Of a DNA stretch of 45,978 nucleotides, positions 35,561-45,364 are shown piece after piece. Location: the NCBI GenBank assembly GCA_009746045.1, contig RPFO01000178.1, forward strand, positions 530,369 through 576,346, written 5' to 3'. Each line of letters starts with the position of its first letter. Positions within the stretch are counted from its first letter, which is position 1. Made by a program: the position numbers and the translations under genes. This stretch comes from Mesostigma viride. Taxonomy: Eukaryota; Streptophyta; Mesostigmatophyceae; Mesostigmatales; Mesostigmataceae. The notes under the pieces are model-generated. The model did not search any database, had not been told where the DNA came from, and saw only the letters and a list, made by a program, of their open reading frames with translations.

Positions 35561-36784
35561 TCACTCAAACATATCATAATTATCATATTCGTCTGCCGGG
35601 ATGAAGTAAGCATCTTCATAGGAAGGCGGGAGGGTCGCGAACCTCGGATCTTGTGGGGGCAGACGGGGGCACCACTTCAAGGCCTCGTTCCTCCGTCCGT
35701 GCAGTTCGCTGCACCGACTCCAGTAATCCGTGGTCAATAAATCCTCGACATCGGGCCTGTCCCAGTCCGCCGACTGTTCGAGGAAGTCGATGGTTCTCTG
35801 GGCCTCTCGGTTCAGCTCTTCCTCACTGTCTGGCGCGAGCGGCCTGAGTGACTCGCCGCCTCCGATCCTCTGAAGCGCCCTTTGCAAATTCCTCTGCTGC
35901 CGAGGCGCCTCGACCATGTACCGTCTATCCACCTCCGAGGCATCCCGTGTGTCCAGTCGGGCCAGCGCGCCCTTCCGTCCCGCTCGTTCTCGGATTTTCT
36001 CCAATAATTCGATTGCCGGGTTGGACTCCTCCATGCCGCCTTCGCGCAGGCGCTCCAGTCTATCCCGCACACCTTCTTCCACCTTACTTGCCATATCTCG
36101 CCGCCTTTTGTGATCCTGCAGTTCCATGGTGGCCTGGTTAGCGCCCGCCCACACCCTGTCATCTCGGAGGAGACTGTCCAACACCGCCTTGCGCGCCGTT
36201 TTGTTGACGCCGCTGAGGCTTAGCGCATCTTGGATGGACATGTAATCCGTCAATAACCTGTACGCATCAGCGGGCGGGTCGATTTGTTTGCTCCGGCTCA
36301 TCACCTCGGGCTCTCCCGCCCCCACCGCGGACCGGCCCGACAAGCCCGACGACACGGATATGACCTGCTTTCTGCGAGGGGGGGGCGCAGACCGGCCGGA
36401 CGACCTCGACGACGCGCTAGTTGCGCGGGAGGGCCCCTTGTCCGCGGCCCGACTCGGCTTCCTCGCCGACGCCTTCGTCCTCGGCCCCGCGCCGGACCCG
36501 TTGGCCCCCAGACTGTAGGTGCCGTATTCGTGGCTCGCAGACCGCCCGGACGACCTCGACGACGCGGCGGATACGCCCCGCCTAGTTGCGCGGGAGGGCC
36601 CTGTGGCCGCCTTTCCTTTATCTCTTTTCTTCCGCTTCTCCTCTTCGGCCCTCAAGGCTTTTCTCTCGTCGTCCAGGGAGGGGGTCCACTCCACACCGCT
36701 GTCGATGCTGGCGTCACCCCATGACCTCGACGATGTGGAGGCAGAGGGGGCGGATGCCTTCCGTTTGGGCATGGTGTACATCAT
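35561..36784 (-). CDS. F-box-like protein with SxxSSGRSA repeats and KWCP tail
   Basis: 407 residues from ATGATG at 36784. The N-terminal 150 residues are Ser/Arg-rich with three copies of an SSRSSGRSA-like repeat. Residues about 165-205 are F-box-like: YRLLTDYMSIQDALSLSGVN then KTARKAVLDSLLRDDRV. A helical region follows, then a tail EALKWCPRLPPQDPRFATLP and an acidic-aromatic end (DEYDNYDMFE). The F-box and KWCP parts match the gene at 15121-15822, so the two are paralogues with different N-termini: a zinc module there and Ser/Arg repeats here. Likely to couple a viral target to SCF-type ubiquitin ligases, by inference. Confidence 0.7.
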   Translation of the reverse strand: MMYTMPKRKASAPSASTSSRSWGDASIDSGVEWTPSLDDERKALRAEEEKRKKRDKGKAATGPSRATRRGVSAASSRSSGRSASHEYGTYSLGANGSGAGPRTKASARKPSRAADKGPSRATSASSRSSGRSAPPPRRKQVISVSSGLSGRSAVGAGEPEVMSRSKQIDPPADAYRLLTDYMSIQDALSLSGVNKTARKAVLDSLLRDDRVWAGANQATMELQDHKRRRDMASKVEEGVRDRLERLREGGMEESNPAIELLEKIRERAGRKGALARLDTRDASEVDRRYMVEAPRQQRNLQRALQRIGGGESLRPLAPDSEEELNREAQRTIDFLEQSADWDRPDVEDLLTTDYWSRCSELHGRRNEALKWCPRLPPQDPRFATLPPSYEDAYFIPADEYDNYDMFE

Positions 36785-36798
36785 GGTGAGAGTTTTTT

Positions 36799-37065
36799 TC
36801 ACAGCGACATCTGGTTCTCGTCGGCGTCCCAGGAGTGGTACGCCACCTGGTGGCGCAGGATGCAGTGCCCGGGGAGGCTGTCCCACGTGTGGGGCGGAGT
36901 GTCTTTGAGCAGGCGCCAGACGTTGTACTCGCCGTTCCGGTCGAAGCAGACGGTCTTGAGGTATCCGGTCTGTATCCTCGGCCGCTCGTCGGGGGGAAGC
37001 TCGGCCAGCTCCTCGATCGACCAGCCGGATGACAGGAAGTCCTGGAGGGTCCACTCGACTACCAT
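36799..37065 (-). CDS. 88-residue uncharacterised viral protein
   Basis: A small acidic-aromatic protein starting MVVEWTLQDFLSSGWSIEEL and containing RIQTGYLKTVCFDRNGEYNV and a His/Trp-rich end (HSWDADENQ). The stop is 14 bp from the start of the downstream F-box-like gene on the same strand, so the pair may be co-transcribed. I do not recognise a family, but the composition and spacing support a real gene. Confidence 0.55.
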   Translation of the reverse strand: MVVEWTLQDFLSSGWSIEELAELPPDERPRIQTGYLKTVCFDRNGEYNVWRLLKDTPPHTWDSLPGHCILRHQVAYHSWDADENQMSL

Positions 37066-37195
37066 TTTTTAATTGGAAATGCGAGGATTTAGGTGGTGCA
37101 TTTGACGCGCCTATCCGACCTACTAATCAGTGTGAATGAGTGACGCGTTTATTTGGAGTTGTAATATTTCTCTTTATTGATGCAAACATGTGAAG

Positions 37196-38124
37196 ATGTC
37201 GACAGCTATTATCGAGTATTTGCAGCCGTCCGCTCCCTTGGCAGAAGGCACGGACGACCCGTTCGCGAACAAGATCCGGGTGACGCCGGATGGGATGGTG
37301 TCTGTAATAGACATTATTAAATGCATTTTATTCATGAGCGACGACGGCGCCCTTTCACGCAATTCCGCCACCCACGCCAGCACTGCCCTCTTACGCCTCC
37401 GGGAGGAGCACAGGGAGGTTGACTCTGTCATAGTCAACCAACGATTTGCCGGCCCCGGTCAGCGAGACACCCCTGTCGCGGACCGGCTGGGGATCATTCA
37501 GATCATCCAGCTGCTGCCCGGGAAGAAGGCCGCGAGCTTCCGCCTTAACATGGCGGTCCTGCTGGAGCGGTACCTGGAGGTGGACCCTGCTCTTATCCAG
37601 GACCTGCTGGATAGGTACGAGGAGAAAACGGGACAGGAGTTCGTCCCCTTGGACCGCGCGAGGGTGAAGGCGGCCCCCAGGGTGAAGAGCTGCGAGGAGA
37701 CAAAACTGAACATGCGCGCCATAAGGGACAGCGCGGGTTCCGGGAAGCCGGTGCCCCCCGGGTGTACGCGGCGGTCAACAACCTGGGCAACCAGCTCGTC
37801 ACCGGGTACGATCAGACCGCGGATTACAGGCGTGACCAGGGGCTGACGAGGAGGAGCCAGGCGACAAGGGACACTTTCTCGGACTCTATGAGCGGCGTGA
37901 TGTTCGTATTCCACGACCGCCACCGGGCGATGGTGGAAAAGGGGGGCAGCCCGGAGAAGGCGGCCACGGCCATCTTGGAGGCCCTTGGCCCCGGTCTGGA
38001 GAAGCTGGGATACTACGATGAGGCGCGCGAGTACCGCGGGCCGGAGTGGGCCGAGACGAACAAGCGCCTGATGCTGGAGAACAGGAGCTACAACCGCGAG
38101 GAGCGGCTGAAGCTGGCCGCCTGA
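37196..38124 (+). CDS. TPV...LPG-domain protein, long form (frameshifted)
   Basis: From the ATG at 37196, residues about 25-125 carry a domain seen in giant-virus and some protist proteins (unnamed to me): DGMVSVIDIIKCILF, then GPGQRDTPVADRLGIIQIIQ and LLPGKKAASFRLNMAVLLER, ending VDPALIQDLLDRY. The same order, DEGKVSALDVIKLL...TPVGGRDV...LPGSRAASFR...DPALIEDL, occurs at 38995-39465. The frame breaks at six C at 37754-37759; the rest is open in another frame to 38124 (AVNNLGNQLVTGYDQ, MVEKGGSPEKAATAILEALG). Its layout resembles BRO/KilA-N-associated DNA-binding proteins, but I only infer a regulatory role. Confidence 0.65.
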
Positions 38125-38125
38125 G

Positions 38126-38607
38126 TCACAGGACGTCATCCCACCCGCCCAGTACCCCGCTGCCCCTGGGATGCACCCGGAAGACCCCCTCGCTGATGAT
38201 GACGTCCCTCTCGGGGCGCTCGGAGGCGAAGTAGACGGCCATGCTCGAGTAGGAGCAGTACTTCATGAGCAGGTCGGGGGGCACGTCGATACATCGCAAC
38301 CCGGTGACGAGGTGGATGGGCTCCTCGTCATCTCGGGCGACCACCCCTTGAGGCTGTCGAGGGCGACGGCGAGGGACTCGAGGGTGGTACACCGCTCATC
38401 GACTGCCCTGAGCACCCTGGCGGCTATGGCGAACCTCTTGGCGTCCCCTCGGTCGGCGAAGGCCATGACGTGCTCCTTCGCTCCCACGCCCACGCTCAAG
38501 AGCCTCTTCTTTACCGTGTCCACCAGCACGACGGGGTTGCTTTTCCCGGTCTTTTCCTGGCATACGGGGGTCCAGACGCGCACCACGGCGGCCTGCATCG
38601 CACACAC
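38126..38607 (-). CDS. Uncharacterised viral protein (frameshifted)
   Basis: The start is at 38607 or 38598 (MQAAVVRVWTPVCQEKTGKS). The first part is open to about 38345, where a run of four C at 38344-38347 breaks the frame. The coherent continuation reads VVARDDEEPIHLVTGLRCID and ends VFRVHPRGSGVLGGWDDVL. The combined length is about 160 residues with alternating strands (NPVVLVDTVKKRLLSVGVGA). No recognised domain. Its stop lies 1 bp from the preceding gene's stop, tail to tail. Confidence 0.5.
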
Positions 38608-38644
38608 AGCCAGCTTCCATTTTTTCCCCTCTTCCCGTGCCGCG

Positions 38645-38908
38645 TCACACCGGCGACTGGTCGCGGGACACCCGGAAGAACATGTCGTAGCCGCCGGGTG
38701 CCGCCGGGTTGGCGACGCGGTATTCGAGCACAGGTTCGCCCGCGTCGTCGTAGGTGGATGCGAAGTGTCCGAACGAGCCGAACGCGAAGGGGTTGGTGGC
38801 CCCCAGCCTGTCCCCGTTTCCGAACGTGATCGTGTCCCCGACGGTGAGGTTGTTCACCTCCCTGTTGGCGGTGGTCATCGCGCGCTGACGGATACCGCTG
38901 GCCCTCAT
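38645..38908 (-). CDS. Small beta-rich uncharacterised protein
   Basis: 88 residues: VNNLTVGDTITFGNGDRLGA, then FGSFGHFASTYDDAGEPVLE and GGYDMFFRVSRDQSPV. The Gly/Asp turns and alternating hydrophobics suggest a small beta-sandwich or a fibre-related piece. It is in the same strand series as the preceding gene. Start at 38908 or at the internal ATG MTTANREVNN. No family recognised. Confidence 0.5.
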   Translation of the reverse strand: MRASGIRQRAMTTANREVNNLTVGDTITFGNGDRLGATNPFAFGSFGHFASTYDDAGEPVLEYRVANPAAPGGYDMFFRVSRDQSPV

Positions 38909-38994
38909 TTTCGGTTGGGGCTTGGCGCGTTTATCGGGTTCCGTAAATTATGTTCGTTGATGCATGACACGCGCGCGACGCCTCGTCGGCGGCT

Positions 38995-39465
38995 ATGGCG
39001 ACGGCGCTTGCGGACAAGATCCGTATGACGGACGAGGGGAAGGTTTCGGCCCTGGACGTGATAAAGCTGTTGTGCTTCACGGGGGAGGACGGCCAGCCCC
39101 GGCCGTACGCGGACCTGAAGGCCCGCAAGTGCTGGAACAAGTACGTGAAGAACGACACGGACATCCCCTCCCGGTGCGCGTACCACGTGTTTCCGGGCGA
39201 CGCGCAGGACATGAGGACGCCCGTGGGGGGGCGCGACGTGATGATCGAGATGGCGATGGTCCTCCCCGGTTCCCGCGCGGCCAGTTTCCGCGATCGCGTG
39301 ACCGACCTGATGTTCCGTTACGCGTTCGGCGACCCGGCGCTCATAGAGGACCTCCAGAGCCGAGCGGACTCCAAGTTGCTGACGAAGCTTGCGACGGGGT
39401 ACGACAGGGACGAGGATCCCCGGGCTCGCCTGAACGACTTCCTTTCCTACGTGCTCCAGGGCTAG
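38995..39465 (+). CDS. TPV...LPG-domain protein, short form
   Basis: 156 residues, essentially only the domain shared with the gene at 37196-38124: DEGKVSALDVIKLLCFTGED, an aromatic/basic middle (ARKCWNKYVKNDTDIPSRCA), YHVFPGDAQDMRTPVGGRDV, AMVLPGSRAASFRDRVTDLM and DPALIEDLQSR. The FPGxxQxxTPV...LPGxxAAxFR...GDPxLI pattern is one I know from giant-virus and fungal/algal genomes without a firm name. Lacking the C-terminal extension of the long form, it may be the minimal DNA- or protein-binding unit. Reading frame intact. Confidence 0.7.
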   Translation: MATALADKIRMTDEGKVSALDVIKLLCFTGEDGQPRPYADLKARKCWNKYVKNDTDIPSRCAYHVFPGDAQDMRTPVGGRDVMIEMAMVLPGSRAASFRDRVTDLMFRYAFGDPALIEDLQSRADSKLLTKLATGYDRDEDPRARLNDFLSYVLQG

Positions 39466-39520
39466 GATGCATTCGTTCAAATCGTCACATGATTGTTATG
39501 AATTGTTATTATTATTATTA

Positions 39521-40504
39521 TTACGAATCGAAAATGAACACGGTCTTTTCCGACTGGGCGGACACGACCCGCTTGTTTATCCTCAGCTGACCATTGACGA
39601 CCACAAACTTGTAGCGGACGTCGCCCGCCCCCAATTCGACGCTGTCCGCCTCCACGCCAAACCTGCCCGTCCCGGGCTTCACCACCATGTCGAGGGAGGC
39701 GGACGTGGAGAGCGCGATGCCCGCCGGGTCGTCCTTGCGGGCTATCTCCAGCCACGCGTCCGGGGGCGGCAGAGGCCCTCCGGGGAGGAACTTGAACGAC
39801 GACTGGGAGTGGGCGACGACGGCCCTGCCGCTCAATCGCAGCTGGTCGCCCGATTCCAGGGACAGGTCCGCGTTTGGGGTGCTGGCCACCCGCGCCCGCG
39901 TGGCGCTGGAGCCCGTCTGGGCGTATTGCGCGTTCTGATGCACCCCCACGGTCAGCCAGGCGGGGTCCTGGAGGCCCGACGCGGCGTTCAGGTGCTTTCC
40001 CCATACCCTGATGGCGTCTCCCCCCTCGGCCGCCGTCCCGTCCCCCTTGTAGGCGTGCAGCTCGCCCAGGGTGACGACGCGCCCGTGGCGTCCTCCGGGA
40101 TCTGCGACAGGGAGCACGTTGTTGCCGGCGAGCACGAGGTCGTGGGTGGTCGCTCTGATCAGCGAGTGCTTGTCTGGCGCGGGGGTCGTGTTGTCGGCGA
40201 TGCCGGCGAGTCTCGGGTCCTCGGCGGGCAGGGGCTCCGTTTGGAAGCCTTCCAGGCTGACCCCGACGATGGACGTGGACGAAATGTTGCCGTCCTTGGA
40301 CCGGGTGCTGGGCTGGGAGGAGATCACTATGGAGCCCCCCTGCGAGCCGTTCGGGTTGACGGCCTGCAGCACGGTGTTGGTCCCATCCCGCAAGACCTTG
40401 ATCGTTCCTGACGGCGCCCCGTTGTCGGCGGATGACCCGATCTCACGAGCCGCGACGGCTCGGAAAAAGATCCTTCCGGTGGCCAGGCCGACATTGGGCG
40501 GCAT
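39521..40504 (-). CDS. Fibre/adhesin-like beta-rich protein
   Basis: 327 residues rich in Gly, Ser, Thr and Asn with repeated short strand-turn units: DGTNTVLQAVNPNGSQGGSI, SKDGNISSTSIVGVSLEG, TTHDLVLAGNNVLPVAD, VWGKHLNAASGLQDPAWLTV. The end KFVVVNGQLRINKRVVSAQS resembles the shaft-to-tip sections of phage and phycodnavirus fibres. It stands next to a second, much larger fibre-like gene on the same strand, so both probably form surface appendages for host contact. No enzymatic motif is visible. Confidence 0.6.
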   Translation of the reverse strand: MPPNVGLATGRIFFRAVAAREIGSSADNGAPSGTIKVLRDGTNTVLQAVNPNGSQGGSIVISSQPSTRSKDGNISSTSIVGVSLEGFQTEPLPAEDPRLAGIADNTTPAPDKHSLIRATTHDLVLAGNNVLPVADPGGRHGRVVTLGELHAYKGDGTAAEGGDAIRVWGKHLNAASGLQDPAWLTVGVHQNAQYAQTGSSATRARVASTPNADLSLESGDQLRLSGRAVVAHSQSSFKFLPGGPLPPPDAWLEIARKDDPAGIALSTSASLDMVVKPGTGRFGVEADSVELGAGDVRYKFVVVNGQLRINKRVVSAQSEKTVFIFDS

Positions 40505-40676
40505 GTTCGCTGGGTCTCGCGCGGGTTTACATAGACCCCGAGCTAATTATTTGGCCGCGTTACACGCGCTCTGAACCAGCAGTGGGGAATGGGGACACGT
40601 ACGGCAGTTGGGATTATTTTTTAATTCATAAAATGACGCAAACAAAACCGACTCGAAGCAGGGCGCTTTAGACGGC

Positions 40677-43653
40677 CTAGGGCTTGTTGTACAGCTCCAG
40701 GACGACGTCCGCCGAGGCGGAGCCCCCGAGCGATCCGATGGCGTTGTTGTTGGAGTCGTTGACGGGCGCGGGGTTCCCCAGCACGAGGTCGCCGGAGTTG
40801 GATCCCTCGGCCTTGACGATCTGCAGACTCTCGTTGTCTGCGATCCTGAATCCGTAGGTGACCCTCAGCGGGCCCGCGTCGTACTCGGTGCTGTACCTGT
40901 AGAGCTGGGTGTTCTCCACCTGCGCGTCGGTCATGCCGGAGGTGTTGACGACGCGCCAGCTCTTGTACGCGACGTTGAAGGCGGTGCCGGAGGTGTAGAC
41001 GGTGCGGGAGCCCAGGAAGAGCCCGCGCTTGGCCTGGGTCGCGTTCATGGCGATGAGAGGGGGCGAGGCGAGGCTGGAGTTGTCGCTGATGTTCTTCCAC
41101 CCTGCGAAACTGGAGGTCTTGAGCGCGCCGTTGACGTAGAGGCGCGGGCCGAGCGTGGGGTGCAGCTGGAGGCCGATCACGACCTCGCGCGCGCCGACCA
41201 GCGGGACGGTGCTGGCGTTGTACGCGGCCCCGGTGGCCATGAGGATGCGTCCGCCCTGCCACACCCAGACGGATACGTTGGCGGCGGTGGAGGTGTCTCC
41301 CACGGCCATCAGCTCGCACATGTTGACGGGGGACGCGATGCTGGCGGAAACGCTGAGCGGGTTCCCGCCGGTGGCGGACAGCAGGGAGGCGTCGACGGGC
41401 TTGACGATGCCGGTGAAGAGGAGGTCGTATTGGGAGGAGGGGCTGATGCCCCCGTCGGCGAAGTAGTAGGACTTGAGGCGGTTGGTGGTGCCGTACAGCG
41501 TCTGGAAGTACCCATTGACGTGCGATGGGGCGACGAGGCTGGGGTCCCCGGAGCAGTCGTAGGCCATGGTTACGGTGTCGGTGGGGCTCCTCGCGGGGAC
41601 GCTGCGGAAACGCCCGCTGGTGGGTCCGGTGTACGCGCTCAGGGCCCACATGTGGGGCTCGGTGGTTCCGTTGCCGGCGTCCGCGGGTAGCGCCGACAGC
41701 TTGACGTTGGATCCGGGCGCCTTCCTGAGGTCAGTGGCGATGGTGCGGGAGAGCATGAGCTGGCCTCCCTGGATGTGCCAGTAGGATCCGGTGTGGTCGC
41801 CGAGTTCCTGCTGCACGTTGTTCTTCCACGCGATGGCGCGGCTGCAGGCGATCCCGCTGACGGCCCCGTCGCCCTGCACGGCCAGCCCGGCGCCGTCGGC
41901 GTTGGCGTTGGTGGGGGCGGTGGGGATGGACTCGACGCGCACGTCGTCGATCTCGATGGCGCCGGTCAGAACGCCCCCCCGAAGTAGACCTTGGCTGGCG
42001 AGGGGATGTCCGCGGCGAAGGCGGTGGCGGCCGTGTACCCGCTCATGTTGAGGGCCACGGGGACGCCGTTCGCGAACATCTGGAAGGTCGAGTTGTCGGC
42101 GGAGTACTTCAGTCTCCTGAAGAGGATGCGGTTCTTCTGGTTCGGCGTGATGACGACGTAGCTGGAGGCCCGCGAAACGCCCGCGACAGACACTTGGACC
42201 CAGCCGCTGCTGGTGACCGCCAGCCTGATCCCGCCAGGCTCAGGCTGGAGTCGCAGAAGCGGAACACGGTGAGCGCCGCGGCTCCCGCCTTGATGTTGAA
42301 GCCGATCTGGTACGACCCGGTGAGTGCGCTGCCGATGTCCGCCTCGGCGGAGGACGCGCTTCCGTTGGCAGGCAGCGTGAGGACACCGTTGGCGATGGTG
42401 GCGTTGGTGAGGGTCATGCTGAGGGAGGCTTGGGTGTCGACGGGCGAGTCGCCGTTGAAGGCCCAGCTGGCGAGGGTCGCGGTGTCGGTGTTGGCGAGGG
42501 AGACGATCTTCTCGGTGACGGCCACGTTGGTGGTGACGGCGTTGACGGTGGTGAGCTGTCCGTCGACCTCGAGGTTTCCCATGACCTTGACGAGGCCGGT
42601 GGCGGGGGCGATGGTGAGGTCTCCCGCGGCGGTAGAGAGCTTACCGCTGAGGACGAGGTCCTTCTTGACGGCGATGTCGGAGGCGGCGGAGAGCTCGAGC
42701 GTGGGGTTGGTGGTGGAGATGGCGGAGTCCACGAACTTGACCTGCTCGACGGCGACGCTGCTGCCGGACACGGTGGTGTCGCCGGTGATCCACAGGTTGC
42801 CGCCCGTGGACGCGGCGGTGGACTTCTTGCCCCGGATGGTGACGGCGTCTGTGGCGTAGGCGTGGTTTCCGCGGGTGGCGGAGGTGGAGGCGACGGCCGA
42901 GTTCTCGAGGGCGGTGGACTGCACGACGATCTGGGAGGCGGGGTCCACGCCGGCGGAGGCGGCGCTGGGGGCCATGGTGATGGCGGCGCCGGCGTTGATC
43001 TTGACCTCTCCGGACGCGACCCTGTCGGCGGACAGTCTCAGCTGTGCGTCCGACCGGAGCTCCATGTCGACGTCCTCGGAGTCGACGACGCCCCTCCACG
43101 CGGTGGCTCCGTTTCCGAACTTGCCTGCGTTGTAGAGGAGACCGAGCTTGACCTCCTTGTTCTCGGGTCCGTTCTCACCGCGCACGGACATGGCGGTGGG
43201 CAGGGGGAACGTGCCATTGGAGGCGAGGATGGCGGGCTGGTGGGCTACGAATTTGCAGTCCTGGACGATGACCTCGTTCGCGGTGGTCAGGCCCTCGAGC
43301 ACGAGGTTGTTGGAGGTCGACTTGACGACGCTGTTGAGCGGGATGGTGGTGACGGAGTTCTTGGTGTAGTTTCCCTTTGCGAAATCGAGGTTCGCGGTGG
43401 TGAAGGTGCCGAGCACGTCGAGGTTTCCGTGCACGACCACGTTGTTCTGGCTGACGCCGGCGTCGAGGGGCGGCAGGGTGGACGACTCCCAGTCGTTGAA
43501 GTTGGCGGTGTTGGGCACGAGGTGGATCTTGGACTTGGCGGACATGACGATGACATCCGTGGCCGCTTCCCCGGAGCAGATCTGGTCGGTGGACAGCTGG
43601 CTGAGCTTGCCGGTCCCGAGATCGGAGAAGGCCATGGTCTGAACGGATGCCAT
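40677..43653 (-). CDS. Large fibre protein with LamG-like C-terminal region (two frame breaks)
   Basis: From the ATG at 43653 (MASVQTMAFSDLG) the product is about 990 residues. The N-terminal 450 residues consist of fibre-like units such as VVVHGNLDVLGTFTTANL and LEVDGQLTTVNAVTTNVAVT, a pattern common in phage and giant-virus tail or surface fibres. The frame changes near 42230 (GGG) and again at seven C, 41974-41980. Between and after the breaks is a concanavalin/LamG-like sandwich: RLKYSADNSTFQMFANGVPV, then SVWVWQGGRILMATGAAYN and LHPTLGPRLYVNGALKTS. Such domains bind glycans or proteins. Probable role: virion surface fibre. The breaks may be sequencing errors. Confidence 0.7.
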
Positions 43654-43755
43654 GCTGGGGGGTATGTACTCAAGTGGGATTGGGAAAAATTTTTGCTCGC
43701 CGGAAACGCACTTTATTGACACTGTGGTTAGTTAGCATGGTATTAGACTGTCGGG

Positions 43756-44193
43756 CTACATCGCGGATGGCTGGATCATCCCGGGCATGATCATGCCGGG
43801 GGAGCGGGTGACATCGGCGGCCACATTGGCGAGAAGGGGCGGATTCTTGTACCAGTACGCGTAGGCCAGCACGCCGGCTATCAGGACCCCCGCGAACAGG
43901 AAGATGACGCCGCCGTTCCGCGACTCCTCCTTCGCAATCTCCCTCATCTTCATCTCGAACAAGGCCTGCTGCCTGGCCATCCTCTGCGCCTGGTCGGGCG
44001 CCGCTGGCCTTCGCGCCATAGCGGACGGAGGGGGCGGGAACGCCTGCGAGGGGACGTTGATGGGCTCCCTCTCCATCTCCGCGGGGGTGGTGGCGTACTG
44101 CCGCTCTTCCTGTCCGCTCGCCGCGCCCGCCGACTCTTCGTCGGCGATGGGCGAGTACGAGAACGCTTTTCCGAGAGGCGCGCCTCCGCTCAT
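43756..44193 (-). CDS. Single-span membrane protein with coiled region
   Basis: 145 residues from MSGGAPLGKAFSYSPIADEE. A Pro/Ala-rich first half leads into a charged helix (AQRMARQQALFEMKMREIAK) and then one hydrophobic span, GGVIFLFAGVLIAGVLAYAY, near residues 97-116. A Met/Pro-rich end follows (RSPGMIMPGMIQPSAM). The layout suggests a virion-membrane or virus-factory membrane protein. It lies in a run of membrane proteins at the right end of the window. Confidence 0.65.
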   Translation of the reverse strand: MSGGAPLGKAFSYSPIADEESAGAASGQEERQYATTPAEMEREPINVPSQAFPPPPSAMARRPAAPDQAQRMARQQALFEMKMREIAKEESRNGGVIFLFAGVLIAGVLAYAYWYKNPPLLANVAADVTRSPGMIMPGMIQPSAM

Positions 44194-44241
44194 GGTGTCC
44201 GTGTACCAAGGGCGCCGATTTTCCGCGCCCCGTAAACGAAT

Positions 44242-44888
44242 CTAGCTGTCCGCGTACTCCTCTACGTTGTCGGCCGCCACGGCCAGCCTCTTGGCGACGA
44301 CGGCCTTCTTCTTGACGGAGAACACGGGCACGACGAAGGACTTGTACACGCGCTCCAGGTACCTCTCGATGTAGTGGCTGTCCGGCCGTACGGGGTCGTC
44401 GTCGGACGCGGTCCACGCGGAGAGGACGCGCAGGAACTTGATCATGGCCTTGATCTCCTCGTTCTCCAGCGACGGGTAGAGGGTGGCGGAGAAGTACTTG
44501 TCGAACGCCTCCTTGTTTTCGCAGGTCATGAGCACGGGCAGCATGCGTTCGATGACGCGGAGGGCCTTGCGCGCGTGGTTGCTGATGCTCTGTTCCGCGT
44601 TCTTCCACCCGTCCAGGATCATGGAGACGCCCGCCTTGACGTCCTCGGGCAGCCCCGCCTGCGCGCGGATGTGCATGAGACACACGACCTCGAGGTCGCT
44701 GACGGCCCCCTCCATGGATCCCGTCTCGAGGGCGGACGCGAGGCGCACGATGAGCGCCCGCAGAACGGTCCTGCATTCGTCCGCGCTCTCCCCAGGATGG
44801 ACTGCGCGGTGCTGATCATGGAGGGGGGGAAGGACCACTTGTGCATGACGCCCTTGATCCGCACCCTAACGTCCATGTCTCGTGGCAT
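44242..44888 (-). CDS. Helical uncharacterised viral protein (frameshifted)
   Basis: The likely start is the ATG at 44888 (MPRDMDVRVRIKGVMHKWSF). The frame breaks at four C, 44790-44793. The rest is all-helical: RALIVRLASALETGSMEGAV, EDVKAGVSMILDGWKNAEQS, ARKALRVIERMLPVLMTCEN and FDKYFSATLYPSLENEEIKA. This resembles a helical repeat or capsid-scaffold-like fold but I cannot place it in a family. A basic segment (VFSVKKKAVVAKRL) precedes the acidic C-terminus. About 215 residues in all. Confidence 0.6.
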
Positions 44889-44964
44889 TAGCGGCGACTT
44901 TTTCGCCCCGCCGAACGCGGCCGGCCAAAAAAAAATATGACCCAGTATTGACGAGACGCGATCG

Positions 44965-45363
44965 ATGGGAGCCTTCTTGCAAGATTGGTGGAGACTGTCC
45001 ATGTTCGGCCTGTTGGCCGCCCTCGCGCACACGCTGGCAACGGCGGTGCGCATGCGGAGGGAGCGGTTCCGGCTGAAGAGGTACGTCGCCTCCATGGTGT
45101 CGATCCAATGGGCGCTGGCCCTGGGGGGCTTTGCGTACGTGCTGTACAGGAACTTCTCGGTCGGGGCCTACTACGGCAACAGCACGCCGATGAAGCTGCT
45201 GAAGGGCTTTTTCACGTCCGGCGGGGCGGGCGGTTCGTACCTCGTGGTGATGATGGCGGTGTCCGCGCACCTCGCCAAGGAGAGCATGGACAAGGTGGTG
45301 GAGGCGACGACGGCGGAGCTCGCGACGAGTGTCGCTACGGCCACCGCGACGGCCCCTTCGTGA
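44965..45363 (+). CDS. Three-span membrane protein
   Basis: 132 residues, ATG at 44965. Three hydrophobic stretches are seen: LSMFGLLAALAHTLATAV (about 11-28), YVASMVSIQWALALGGFAYV (about 40-60) and SYLVVMMAVSAHLA (about 92-105), with a basic loop (RMRRERFRLKR) after the first and an Ala/Thr-rich tail. The short AT-rich spacer before it separates it from the divergent helical protein gene. Probably a virion-membrane component; family unknown. Confidence 0.7.
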   Translation: MGAFLQDWWRLSMFGLLAALAHTLATAVRMRRERFRLKRYVASMVSIQWALALGGFAYVLYRNFSVGAYYGNSTPMKLLKGFFTSGGAGGSYLVVMMAVSAHLAKESMDKVVEATTAELATSVATATATAPS

Positions 45364-45364
45364 T

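Noticed and set aside
39521-43653. Bacteriophage origin of the fibre genes
   Set aside because: Neighbouring genes are of giant-virus type, and similar fibre repeats are known in phycodnavirus-like genomes.
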